The translations under genes and the position numbers were made by a program. The notes below the pieces were generated by a model. That model did no database searches. It was not told the DNA's origin and saw only the letters and a program-made list of their open reading frames with translations. 24,389 nt of DNA from an uncultured Oscillospiraceae bacterium (GTDB lineage: Bacteria > Bacillota > Clostridia > Oscillospirales > Acutalibacteraceae). Positions 13,992-23,431 of the stretch are shown here, one piece after another (within the stretch, counting starts at the first letter, position 1; every line of letters begins with the position of its first letter). The stretch covers positions 1 to 24,389 of the forward strand of contig UQFL01000029.1 in the NCBI GenBank assembly GCA_900540305.1, in the 5' to 3' direction.

Positions 13992-15119
13992 GTGACTGAA
14001 ACTAATGAGGACAGAGCTTACGAAGTTGAATTTTTAAACTGCGTAGTTGATAAAGAAGATAATTTCAAAATAGTTGATTCAGACAGCCATTTTTCCGAAT
14101 TTGTGGGCATTCATCCCTCTAAAATCAAAGAGGGAAAGCTGTTTTTGCAGGACATTATAATCCCCGCCGACAGGCAGGAGGTTATTGAAAAAATCTGTAA
14201 AAAAGATTCACCGTACATATATATGGATATGGATTTGCTCAATTCAGATGATGAGCCTGTTTATGTTCACTGCACGGCACAGAATATGGAAAAATCCTCT
14301 CTTTGCAGGCTGGTTTTTGCGGATGTGTCAAAAAGCAGGGAGAAAAACAGAAAATTAAAGGAAAAAGCAAGGGAAATCAATCATCTTATCGACCTTGTAA
14401 CAGGTGGCGTATGCCTTTTCAAAGTAACGCCGAATATGCACTTTGAAACGCTTTATGTTAACGAGGGCGCCTGCCGTCTTTTGGGCACAACGAAAGACAA
14501 GTGTCAAAAACAGATTTTCAGGCTTGACGAGTTTATTCATCCTGAGGATAAAACGCTTGTTTTTCAGGCTGTCGGAAAATGTATGGCAACAGGGGAACCG
14601 ATGGATATTGAGTACAGAATAAGGCAGCATAAAAACAGATATATCTGGTGCAAATGCAATGCCGCGGTACATAAAATTGACGATGACGGTAGCCCGATTT
14701 TCCATGCTATGTTTACGGATATTTCAAGGGTAAAAGAGGCTGAGTCAAGGGCTGATGAAGCCAACGATAAGCTCATAAATTTACTTGAAAATCTGTCAGG
14801 CGCAATCTTTTTCACATCGCCCGAAAAGCCGTTTGAATGTGATTTGATAAGCGGTGATTTCGTTAAACTTATAGGGTATTCAAGAAGCGAGTTTTTTGAG
14901 CGTTTCGGCGGCGATTTGTCAAAAATTATTGATAAATTTTCAAGCGAAATGACTGAAAATATCAGGCGTGAGATTCTCAAAAAAGGCGAGTGCGAGATCA
15001 CTTATAAAATCAATGCAAAAGGACTTAAAACAAAGCTTGTTAAAGATGTCAGAAAGATTATAAGCCAGCAGGACGGCTCGATGGCGATTATATGCGAGCT
15101 TGAGGAAATCAGTGAATAA
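13992..15119 (+). CDS. PAS-domain-only sensory protein without output domain
   Basis: About 375 residues that appear to be three PAS modules. The first is roughly residues 5-125 and ends RLVFADVSKSREKN. A helical linker KLKEKAREINHLIDLV precedes the second (about 140-255), which has LYVNEGACRLLGTTKDK, FIHPEDK and HKNRYIWCKCNAAVHKIDDDGSPIFHAMFTDISR. A second helical linker RVKEAESRADEANDKLINLLENL precedes the third (about 275-370), with IGYSRSEFFE. Such linkers normally lead into kinase, GGDEF or phosphatase domains, but the protein ends ICELEEISE and a terminator follows, so no output domain exists. No membrane segment is visible. GTG 13992 is preferred, with GAAAGGAG 11 bases upstream; an in-frame ATG at 13935 would add 19 residues but lies at the predicted transcript start. 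Ligand and partner are unknown. Confidence 0.8.
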   Translation: MTETNEDRAYEVEFLNCVVDKEDNFKIVDSDSHFSEFVGIHPSKIKEGKLFLQDIIIPADRQEVIEKICKKDSPYIYMDMDLLNSDDEPVYVHCTAQNMEKSSLCRLVFADVSKSREKNRKLKEKAREINHLIDLVTGGVCLFKVTPNMHFETLYVNEGACRLLGTTKDKCQKQIFRLDEFIHPEDKTLVFQAVGKCMATGEPMDIEYRIRQHKNRYIWCKCNAAVHKIDDDGSPIFHAMFTDISRVKEAESRADEANDKLINLLENLSGAIFFTSPEKPFECDLISGDFVKLIGYSRSEFFERFGGDLSKIIDKFSSEMTENIRREILKKGECEITYKINAKGLKTKLVKDVRKIISQQDGSMAIICELEEISE

Positions 15120-15137
15120 AATTAATATTTCAGTATT

Positions 15138-15167
15138 AAAAAGGGAGCGTTTGGCTCCCTTTTTTTG
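15138..15167 (+). terminator. Rho-independent terminator after the PAS gene
   Basis: GGGAGC (15143-15148), five-base loop, GCTCCC (15154-15159) and a seven-T run, with A5/T5 extending the stem. It separates the PAS gene from the secreted-protein region. Confidence 0.95.
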
Positions 15168-15260
15168 CGTTCTAATATTACTTTTAATGGCAAAAGTAGA
15201 ATACAAAAAGTTTATAAAAAATATACAAATCGGAAACAAATTCTTTGTTTGTTTTGTCAG

Positions 15261-15290
15261 TTGATTTGAAATGTAAAAATATAATATAAT
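15261..15290 (+). promoter_or_regulatory. Candidate promoter of the giant secreted protein gene
   Basis: TTGATT (15261-15266), 18 bases, TATAAT (15285-15290). A second TATAAT overlaps at 15280-15285. The region 15168-15300 is very AT-rich, so the exact promoter is uncertain. The leader would be about 50 bases. Confidence 0.5.
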
Positions 15291-15348
15291 AAATTAATAT
15301 ATTATATTGGGTGCTTTGTGGCATTCTTTAACAAACGGAGGAAACCAT

Positions 15349-18300
15349 ATGAAAACGAAAATTCTGAAAAAAAGAATTTTAAGCGTCTTTCTTGCGTTGC
15401 TTATAGCGCTCTCTGCTATGATACCCGGTATTTCGGCTCTTGCAGGAGAAGTTAGCGGCGACGGCGGTGACAGCGGCGTTATCGGCTTTTATGACATAGA
15501 GATTTTCTATGAAGACGGCACGCTTGTTCCCACTTATCAGGAAGACGGCGAAACCGACTACATAGAATATATGATGGAAGGCGATAAAAAGCAGTTTAAA
15601 TATCAATTTATAGACTGTACCCTTCCTGACAACGGCTATGTTAAATGGACAAGCGATACACCTACTGTTTGCGATGTTACAGAGGACGGTATCGTGCGTG
15701 CCTTTGACTCGTCAAAAGGCGCAGCAGTAAGGCTATGGCTTGATAATGAGGTAGGCTCAATACCTCTTGTAGGCGGTATCATTAAAGCCGCGCTTGAAAA
15801 AGTGCTGTTTAACGATACTATTAATGTCGATACAATGGATACAGACGCCATTATCGCTCTTGTTGAGGGCGCTTTCGGTTCTGATTCAATTCTTGGTAAA
15901 TATGTTGATTCTTATAAGGGCGAGCTTATCGATTCTCTTAGGGGTTACCTTGACAAAGTAAATACTGTAATTTCCTGTACTATGTATGACTCTGAGGGAA
16001 AGGTACTTGATACAGACAGCTTCAGTGTATGCGTTCAGAAATCAGACGCTCCTTATGCTGACTTCATTCCTAACGGTACTCATATTACAAATAAGCAGGA
16101 TATACCCACAACGGTTGCAGTAGGCTCAACCGTTCAGCTTTCAGCTTGCACCACTCCCACAAGACTTCATATGGGCGTTATTTACTCCGTTAAAAACACT
16201 TCTATTTTTACAGACGGCAAAGTAATTGCCACTGTTGACGATTCCGGTCTTGTTACCTTTAAAAATACGGGTACGGTAACTATTGTTGTTTCGCCCGATA
16301 CTGACGGATTTATACAAAATCTTCTCAAATACATAAACTATATTTATGAGCTTGGCGACACAAGTTCGATAGATTCAAGTCAGATTGCGGATATTCTTAT
16401 CAAGTATGTAGGACTTGATATAAACAGAAATGTTCTTGCGGCGCTGCTTGACGCCTGCTTTGCTATTTACGATATTGTGGGCGACACTGCGGACCCCGTT
16501 CAGCTCACTGCAACGGCGGCAAGAATCCTCGGAAATTTAATTCTTCAGTTTACAACAAATGATACAATAACTTTCACCGTTGTTGACGGTGTGCCTTGTA
16601 CTGATTTTGATATTGAAGGCGCAAATACAGTAAGAGAGGGTACGCAGATTCAGCTCTCTATTGAAAATGCACAGCCTGTTGCGGCTGACACCTCTGATAT
16701 TACATGGTCATCAAGTGATCCGTCTATCGCATATGTTGATCCTGTTACAGGTACAATCACAGGTAGAGACGCAGGCGGTTCTCTCGGTCAGTACTCTCAG
16801 CAGACAGTTGAAATCACTGCAACTTCTGCGGCGAACAATGTTTCAAAAACAGTTACTATAACTGTTACGGGCAAAACAGGTTCGTATCTTTCAGATGTTG
16901 AAATAACCTCCGATAAAGAAAAAATAAATATAGGCGAAGACCAGTATCTTCACGCAAATGTTTATCCCTCAAGAGTTGCTGATTCCAACAACCTTTATAT
17001 TAGATGGGGCGTTGAAATTATAAACAGCGAAACGGGCGAGCCTGAGCAGTTATGGGCTGTTGAGCCGTATCAGGAAACTGACGCCGAGGGCAACCCCCTT
17101 GTTGATTCTGAGGGGAATCCCGTTATGAATGACGGCTCTGTTACGGACGGTATAGGTACTATTGACTATCAGGGGCATTATTACGCCACTTCCGGCGGCA
17201 CTTGCAAGATTATTTGCAAGGCTCAGACAGGATATAACCTTTCTGATGATAATTTCTTTGAAATTTCTTCCGTTACCACATCTAAAAATATAGACAACGG
17301 TCAGCCTGTAGATAGCATTTCTCTTTCCGCTATTGATGTAACAAGCGGCGGAACTATGACGGCAAAGGATGTTGTTATCGGCGATAAGACTTATCATTAT
17401 GTAACCGTTAAAAAGACAGTTATGGATGGTCTTTACGGAAACGGTTGTGTTGTTAAAGCAAACATTCTTCCGGAAAATGCAACAAACAAGAATGTTAAAT
17501 GGTATATAGACAACAACGATTACGAACTTGATAATCAGGACAACGCCGCAGGAACTGTTGAAGTAAAAATGAAAGCCAGCGTTGAAAAGGCAACCTCTGT
17601 AAATGTTTATTGTATTTCAGAGGACGGCAAAATTAAGAGTGATGTTATCACAATTGCCGTTTCAAGAAACTATGCTACAAGCAATGTTATCGACGGCGGA
17701 GACATTTCTCTTAAAAACGGATACACAGCTAATGTAACTCACACAATTACACCTAATAATTCAGCTTTTGCAAGCGATGCGTATACCTGTTATGAATGTA
17801 ACTGGTATTCGAATGATGAAAGTATTTTGACAGTTGAATCAGTTGATTCTGACGGCAATGCAGTTATCAAAGGTGTTGATGTAGGTACAACAACTCTTTA
17901 CTGTGTTTCTGCTGACGGAGCAATTGTTGATACTGTAAATGTTACTGTTTATCCCGATAAAGACAGACTTGTTGAGATTCTCGGTCTTTGTGAAAAGACT
18001 GTTATTACTAAAACAACTGAAAACGCAGAAGATTATAAAGAATATATGAGAGTTCTCAACTACGCTTATTATATTCTTGACGAAATGCCTCTTGCCGCTC
18101 AGGATACGGTAAATACATACGCAGATAATTTGCTTTATGTTTTCTATAAACTCGGTGGATATGTAGGTTTAAACAGCATTTCTATTCTTGACAGTAGTTC
18201 AAAAGAGGCTAAGGATCACCTCAGCGTTAAGGTAGATACTTTAATTTATACAAATACAAGCTATAAACTCAGTTATCAGCTCAATCCTGAGGGCGCAATG

Positions 18301-21300
18301 TACAGCTCCGTAAAATGGAGTTCTTCAGATAATTCTTCTGTTTCTGTTGATAGTACAGGTCTTTGCAAGCCGACTTCAAATGACGCTTGCTCTGCAACAA
18401 TAACAGTTACGGCAACGGACTATTTCGGAAACTCAGTTTCAGACAGCGTGGTTATCGCTTTTGCAAAGACTACCGTAACAGGTGTAACCCTCGACCCTGC
18501 TGAAATTGTTGGCGGAAAAGCCGGGGAAACAAGAAGTATTAAGGCGAATGTTGAACCTCTGAATATTTTCGGCAACAGCAGCGCTGATGTTTCTGGCGTA
18601 ATTTGGAAGTCAAGTGACGAAAGTGTTGCAACAGTAGACCAAAACGGAACGGTAACATTTGTTTACGGCGGAGACTGCATTATTACCGCAACAACTGTTG
18701 ACGGCGGATTTAAAGCAGAGTGCAAGGTAAATGTTGTTACTAACTATGACAAACTTCAGGAACTTATAAACACTTATAAGGGTCTGTCGCTTTCACCTGA
18801 AAACTATTATCCTGATACATATCAGGCATATACTCAAAAGCTTGCGGAGGCAGAGGCAATGATTGCCGCAAATGCGTCTACACAGGATGAGGCAGACGCA
18901 ATGTATGCTGAACTTGAAGAGGCGTACAACGGACTTAAAAAATATACATTTATTCAGAAAGTAGAGCTTTATAAAGACGGCGAGGCAACTGCTGATTATT
19001 ACCAGTATGACCTTTCACTTTTAAGTGAGGGACTTTCTTATAAAAACGCAGAACTCAATCTTAATGTAAGGCTTTATCCAAATAACGCAAGTTACAATAC
19101 TGTTGAATGGACTTCATCAACAGATCTTATTTCAGTAAGCGAATCTGGTCTTGCTAAGCCCACTAAGGACCAAAGCTGTTACGGAATGATTACCTGCACA
19201 GTTACAGACCATTTCGGAAATCAGTGGAGCGATGATGTATGGGTTTCATTCGCATATTATCCCGTAACGGGCGTAACTCTTAATCAAACTGAAATTGCAG
19301 GAGAGATAGGCGCTCAGTACCAGCTTAACTGCACAATTTATCCCACGGGTGATTCAGTGTTCCATATCGGAGCCGCAAGCATAAAAGATGTTTTGTGGGT
19401 ATCCGATAATGAGAATGTTGCAACAGTTGACCAGAGCGGTCTTGTAACATTTGTCGGAGCAGGCGCAACTACCGTAAGGGCTGTATCTTATGACGGCGGT
19501 TTTGAAGGTGTTTGTGCTGTTTCAACATCAGGAGACAGAAGCGCTCTTAACCAGGCAATTGAAAAATACAAAAATGTAAACTATATGGATTATGAGTATG
19601 AGTACGGTATGGCGTTCAAATCAGCGTTTGAAGCTGCTCAGGCCGCACTCGAAAATAATTCTCTTACACAAAGTGAAATAAATGCGGCGGCAAATAATCT
19701 TAATGCTGCGGGCGAGGCTCTTGCGGGTCACGAATTTACAGTGGCTTCCACTCTTAATTTCACTTATGACAATCAAAAGCAAAATGCTTTGTTTGATTAT
19801 AAGTCAGAGGGCAGCGGAGCGGTTGATGACAATGCAGCTACTCACAGCTTTGTAGGTTCAAGCAGACTTTATAAATCAAGAGTAGTTCTCAATGCTTCCG
19901 TACCTGCCGATGCGGCTTCAAATTATCCCAGCGTAACTTGGAGTGTTGCAGATAAGTCGGATAATGCGGATGTGTCTATAAACGGCACAAGCGTTTCGGT
20001 AAATCCGTCAACTGCGGGCAACAGTGCAAAAGCAACTCTTGTTGCAACGGCAACAGATTCTTACGGCAGAACAGTATCAAGAACCATAAGAGTTGTTGTT
20101 GCGGACGAACTTGTAAACGGCATTACTCTTGACCAGACAAGTATTGAAAGATACGCAAACGCAGGCGCATTCAAGATTAACGCAACTGTTAATCCGTCTG
20201 ACGCAGGCATCAAAGATGTAATTTGGACATCAAGTGATGAAAGTATTGCAACGGTTGCTTCAGACGGCACCGTAACTCCTCATAACACTGGCTCGGTAGT
20301 AATTACTGCACAGACTTATGACGGAAACTATACGGCAACCTGCTCTGTTAAACTTAACACAGACTATACAGTTCTTGCGAATGTATACGCACAGTACAAC
20401 GAATTTTATCAGCAGACAAAAGACACACATACTTATACAAATGCATCGCTTGCTGTTCTTGAACAGGCGCTGACTCTTGCAAACAACATTATAAATCAGT
20501 CTACGGCAAATCAGGCTGATGTTGATAAAACTATTGAACAGCTTCATAATGCATATAACAATCTTGTATTCTTTGTGCCTGTTGAGGGCGTAAATATTTC
20601 ACTCGTTGAAACTGAAAATGCATCAGTTGTCAATGAAGGATTTATCAGATATGAAGCAGCATCGCTCAACGGTGTTTCTCTTCAGCTCAGTGCTTCTGTT
20701 CTCCCCGAAACCTGCGAGGGTGTAACGATTGAATGGAGCGTTGAGGGAGGCAGCGGAATAACAGTTGACTCAACGGGACTTGTAAGTAAGAGCGGTCTCA
20801 GCGGTGAATATGCTGTCGTAACTGCTACTGCTACTGACGAAGTAGGTAATACGGCAAAGGGAAGCGTTTATGTTTCTTTTGTTCGTGTTCCTGTTCATTC
20901 CGTTTCATTTGATGAAGAGCTTGTTCACGGTGCTCCGTCTACTACGGTAACGCTTGAGCCTAAAGTAAGCGGCTCAACGGCTATTAGTATACCGAGTATC
21001 AGAGATTGTATCTTTACATCTTCAAATCCCGATATTGCAACCGTTGACGCAAACGGCACGGTTACATTTATTACGGGCGGTGAATGCACAATTACCGCAA
21101 CATCAATAGACGGTGGTATTTCAGCTTCAATCAGAGCAATTACTACAAATGACAATACTGCCCTTGCGGCGGCTATTGAGCAGTACAGTTCAGTAGATTA
21201 TATGGCGTATGAATATGAATACGGCATGGCTTTCAAGACTGCTTATGACAACGCAAAAGTTGTTTGCGATGATTATATGTCAACTCAGCAGGCAATAGAC

Positions 21301-21972
21301 GCAGCGCTTGTTGAACTTCAAACCTGTTATAACGACCTTGCGGCGCATCCGTTTATTTATCCCGGAGAACTTCAGATTACCTGCAACAGCGAAGCTGTTC
21401 AGGACGGCGCATCATTGGTGAAAGATGAATCAAATCAGGTTGTTCTCAACGCTTCTTATGCAACGGGCGCCATGGTTAAATCTTCAGAGCTTACATTTGC
21501 AAATGCAGTGGGCGTAACAGCAGAGGTACTCGGAAATATGATTATTATCACTAAGGACAATACTGATGAGTACGGCTCAATTGATGTTACATTTACTGTT
21601 ACAGACGATTATGACAGAGTTACAACTGTAACTAAGTCTATTAAAATTGTTGACGATGTTAAAATGATTGAATCGTTCAAATTCGTTTATGAAGGCGCAG
21701 AAGTTGACAGGGTTGATTACAAAAACATTAACCTTTACGGTAAAACCGTAAGCCTTTCAATTAACACTTATCCCGTTGCGGCAGAGCCGTATACAAATAT
21801 TGAATGGAGTTCAAGCAACTCTAAGCTAACGGTTGACCAAAACGGTAATGTAAAGATTGACGGATTTGTAACGGCTTCTAATTACAGCGCAACAATAACC
21901 TGCAAGCTCACCCTCAGCGACGGTACTGTTATTACAAATTCCATTCCCGTAACATTTACCGTGGGCAGATGA
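15349..21972 (+). CDS. Giant secreted Ig-like (Big_2) and helical FIVAR-like repeat protein
   Basis: A 2207-residue predicted secreted protein. Signal peptide: MKTKILKKRILSVFLALLIALSAMIPGISALA, cleaved near residue 32. The first 900 residues hold several Ig-like domains, including a Big_2 type at about 416-508 with WSSSDPSIAYVDPVTGTITG, some carrying helical insertions. From about 700 the protein is modular: Ig-like pair plus a helical FIVAR-like segment. The helical segments start near 870, 1131, 1395, 1671 and 1934. Clear Big_2 domains precede the last four (about 1043-1130, 1305-1394, 1589-1669, 1848-1933), each with a SSxxxVATVDxxGTVTF-like core. Two more beta domains form the C-terminus, which ends FTVGR without LPXTG, SLH, dockerin or membrane anchor. 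Family knowledge suggests adhesion, glycan binding or matrix roles; no catalytic domain is visible. ATG 15349 has ACGGAGGA 6 bases upstream. The downstream LRR gene is 17 bases away and probably co-transcribed. Confidence 0.9.
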   Translation: MKTKILKKRILSVFLALLIALSAMIPGISALAGEVSGDGGDSGVIGFYDIEIFYEDGTLVPTYQEDGETDYIEYMMEGDKKQFKYQFIDCTLPDNGYVKWTSDTPTVCDVTEDGIVRAFDSSKGAAVRLWLDNEVGSIPLVGGIIKAALEKVLFNDTINVDTMDTDAIIALVEGAFGSDSILGKYVDSYKGELIDSLRGYLDKVNTVISCTMYDSEGKVLDTDSFSVCVQKSDAPYADFIPNGTHITNKQDIPTTVAVGSTVQLSACTTPTRLHMGVIYSVKNTSIFTDGKVIATVDDSGLVTFKNTGTVTIVVSPDTDGFIQNLLKYINYIYELGDTSSIDSSQIADILIKYVGLDINRNVLAALLDACFAIYDIVGDTADPVQLTATAARILGNLILQFTTNDTITFTVVDGVPCTDFDIEGANTVREGTQIQLSIENAQPVAADTSDITWSSSDPSIAYVDPVTGTITGRDAGGSLGQYSQQTVEITATSAANNVSKTVTITVTGKTGSYLSDVEITSDKEKINIGEDQYLHANVYPSRVADSNNLYIRWGVEIINSETGEPEQLWAVEPYQETDAEGNPLVDSEGNPVMNDGSVTDGIGTIDYQGHYYATSGGTCKIICKAQTGYNLSDDNFFEISSVTTSKNIDNGQPVDSISLSAIDVTSGGTMTAKDVVIGDKTYHYVTVKKTVMDGLYGNGCVVKANILPENATNKNVKWYIDNNDYELDNQDNAAGTVEVKMKASVEKATSVNVYCISEDGKIKSDVITIAVSRNYATSNVIDGGDISLKNGYTANVTHTITPNNSAFASDAYTCYECNWYSNDESILTVESVDSDGNAVIKGVDVGTTTLYCVSADGAIVDTVNVTVYPDKDRLVEILGLCEKTVITKTTENAEDYKEYMRVLNYAYYILDEMPLAAQDTVNTYADNLLYVFYKLGGYVGLNSISILDSSSKEAKDHLSVKVDTLIYTNTSYKLSYQLNPEGAMYSSVKWSSSDNSSVSVDSTGLCKPTSNDACSATITVTATDYFGNSVSDSVVIAFAKTTVTGVTLDPAEIVGGKAGETRSIKANVEPLNIFGNSSADVSGVIWKSSDESVATVDQNGTVTFVYGGDCIITATTVDGGFKAECKVNVVTNYDKLQELINTYKGLSLSPENYYPDTYQAYTQKLAEAEAMIAANASTQDEADAMYAELEEAYNGLKKYTFIQKVELYKDGEATADYYQYDLSLLSEGLSYKNAELNLNVRLYPNNASYNTVEWTSSTDLISVSESGLAKPTKDQSCYGMITCTVTDHFGNQWSDDVWVSFAYYPVTGVTLNQTEIAGEIGAQYQLNCTIYPTGDSVFHIGAASIKDVLWVSDNENVATVDQSGLVTFVGAGATTVRAVSYDGGFEGVCAVSTSGDRSALNQAIEKYKNVNYMDYEYEYGMAFKSAFEAAQAALENNSLTQSEINAAANNLNAAGEALAGHEFTVASTLNFTYDNQKQNALFDYKSEGSGAVDDNAATHSFVGSSRLYKSRVVLNASVPADAASNYPSVTWSVADKSDNADVSINGTSVSVNPSTAGNSAKATLVATATDSYGRTVSRTIRVVVADELVNGITLDQTSIERYANAGAFKINATVNPSDAGIKDVIWTSSDESIATVASDGTVTPHNTGSVVITAQTYDGNYTATCSVKLNTDYTVLANVYAQYNEFYQQTKDTHTYTNASLAVLEQALTLANNIINQSTANQADVDKTIEQLHNAYNNLVFFVPVEGVNISLVETENASVVNEGFIRYEAASLNGVSLQLSASVLPETCEGVTIEWSVEGGSGITVDSTGLVSKSGLSGEYAVVTATATDEVGNTAKGSVYVSFVRVPVHSVSFDEELVHGAPSTTVTLEPKVSGSTAISIPSIRDCIFTSSNPDIATVDANGTVTFITGGECTITATSIDGGISASIRAITTNDNTALAAAIEQYSSVDYMAYEYEYGMAFKTAYDNAKVVCDDYMSTQQAIDAALVELQTCYNDLAAHPFIYPGELQITCNSEAVQDGASLVKDESNQVVLNASYATGAMVKSSELTFANAVGVTAEVLGNMIIITKDNTDEYGSIDVTFTVTDDYDRVTTVTKSIKIVDDVKMIESFKFVYEGAEVDRVDYKNINLYGKTVSLSINTYPVAAEPYTNIEWSSSNSKLTVDQNGNVKIDGFVTASNYSATITCKLTLSDGTVITNSIPVTFTVGR

Positions 21973-21989
21973 TAAGGAGAGCATATATA

Positions 21990-23306
21990 ATGAAAATAAA
22001 TATTAAAAAGAAATTATCAGTCCTTCTTGCGGCAATCGTTTCTCTTACCTGTTTAACAGGTGCGCTTGCCGCAAGCGCAGACGATGTGATTGCTATTAAT
22101 GCGCAGAATTTTCCTGACGATGTTTTTAGAGCGGCTGTTCAGGAGAATTATGACAAGGATGCGGATGGCTTTTTGAGCGAATCTGAACGAAATGTTACAA
22201 GTATGCCCCTTATAGTGCTTGCTATGGGAGAAGTTAAAGATTTAAAGGGAATTGAATATTTCACTTCCCTTACAAGTCTTTATGCTGCTGATTTGGGTAT
22301 TGAGACGGCTGATTTATCAGCTCTCACAAATCTTCAGTCACTCAGAATAAACGGTAATGAGCTGACTTCGCTTGATGTTTCAAAAAATACAGCGCTTACC
22401 GATTTGAACTGCCGAGGAAATTCAAAGCTTACAAGCCTTGTTCTTTCACCGTCTGTTCAGAAACTTCAGTGCGATGAGTGCTCGCTTTCCTCTCTTGATG
22501 TAAGTATGTGTTCACAGCTTAATTTCCTTAACTGTTATGGTAACCAGCTTACATCATTAAACCTTTCTGCAAACCCACAGCTTGCTGAACTTAACTGTTC
22601 AATGAACCGCCTTACAGAGCTTGATCTTTCGGCGAATACTTTGCTTCAAAACAATATAACGGATTACAATATAGGCAGCCAAAGCATTGATGTTGAAGCG
22701 TCAACAGACGGCAAAAATATTTTTGTTCCCGTAAATATTTCAAGCCCCGACAGGATAGTTTCAACAAGCCTTACAAATGAGGGAGAGGGATATGTTGCAG
22801 ACAGCAAAGCGTTTGTGTTTACCGAATACGAGGCTGTTCAAAACGGTATTGAGTATTCTTACAATACAAACTGTGCAGGCGCAGAGAGTATGTCCGTTCG
22901 TATAAATACATCAAAGGATTTCTTTAAGGTAACCTATTTTGATGAGATGGGCGGAAATGAATTTGACTATATGTTCGTTATGAACGGGCAGGATTCAACA
23001 GCGCCTTCATTCCCGTCAGCACCAGAAGGCTATGTTTGCCCACATTGGAGTGATGACGGCAAAAATATCACTGCTGATATTGAAATTTATACTATTTGGA
23101 GTCAAGAACATTCATATGTTCTTAATTCATTTGAGAATGACAAGGCTTTTGTTGTTTGCAGCGTTTGCGGCGGCACAGCTGAATTTGACTTTGCAGACAG
23201 TATAAATAAATCACAGGGTGAAGAAGGCTATGAAGAGTTCTTTGATGTGGATAATAACGGTGTTATAAATATCAGAGATTATACTATCTTGCTGACTGAA
23301 TATTAA
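21990..23306 (+). CDS. Secreted leucine-rich repeat protein with dockerin-like C-terminus
   Basis: A 438-residue protein. Signal peptide MKINIKKKLSVLLAAIVSLTCLTGALAASA (1-30). Then AINAQNFPDDVFRAAVQENYDKDADG opens the N-terminal cap common in gut clostridial LRR proteins, with a perfect EF-hand loop D55-K-D57-A-D59-G60 to E66. About seven LRRs of 20-22 residues follow (roughly 85-235), with repeated LTSLDVS and LxxLNC units of the SDS22/internalin-like kind. A beta domain (240-320) and a stretch with CSVCGG precede the end. The C-terminus carries DVDNNGVINIRDYTILLTEY (419-438), one calcium-loop half of a type I dockerin. A full dockerin has two such halves. ATG 21990 has AAGGAGA 9 bases upstream. 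An in-frame ATG at 21969 overlaps the previous stop codon and its ribosome site is absent. Likely surface or complex-bound. Confidence 0.88.
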   Translation: MKINIKKKLSVLLAAIVSLTCLTGALAASADDVIAINAQNFPDDVFRAAVQENYDKDADGFLSESERNVTSMPLIVLAMGEVKDLKGIEYFTSLTSLYAADLGIETADLSALTNLQSLRINGNELTSLDVSKNTALTDLNCRGNSKLTSLVLSPSVQKLQCDECSLSSLDVSMCSQLNFLNCYGNQLTSLNLSANPQLAELNCSMNRLTELDLSANTLLQNNITDYNIGSQSIDVEASTDGKNIFVPVNISSPDRIVSTSLTNEGEGYVADSKAFVFTEYEAVQNGIEYSYNTNCAGAESMSVRINTSKDFFKVTYFDEMGGNEFDYMFVMNGQDSTAPSFPSAPEGYVCPHWSDDGKNITADIEIYTIWSQEHSYVLNSFENDKAFVVCSVCGGTAEFDFADSINKSQGEEGYEEFFDVDNNGVINIRDYTILLTEY

Positions 23307-23312
23307 AATTTA

Positions 23313-23352
23313 ACACGGCTTTGAGTTGTATTCTCAGAGCCGTGTTTTTTTA
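23313..23352 (+). terminator. Rho-independent terminator after the LRR gene
   Basis: A 13-bp stem with one U-G wobble: ACACGGCTTTGAG (23313-23325), seven-base loop, CTCAGAGCCGTGT (23333-23345), then a long T run. It closes the two-gene secreted protein operon. Confidence 0.95.
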
Positions 23353-23371
23353 TTAACAATTTATTATTTTG

Positions 23372-23400
23372 TTGAAAGTTAAGTGATGATATTTTATAAT
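23372..23400 (+). promoter_or_regulatory. Sigma-A promoter of the FN3-type gene
   Basis: TTGAAA (23372-23377), exactly 17 bases, TATAAT (23395-23400). It starts 20 bases after the preceding terminator, giving the last gene its own transcription unit. Confidence 0.8.
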
Positions 23401-23431
23401 GTAAATAATTAATATATCAGGGGTGAAAATC

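Noticed and set aside
15349..21972. Cohesin domains in the giant protein as partner for the dockerin-like tail
   Set aside because: The beta domains carry Big_2 features such as SSDxSVATVD and GTVTF. I see no cohesin signature, so a scaffoldin call is not supported.
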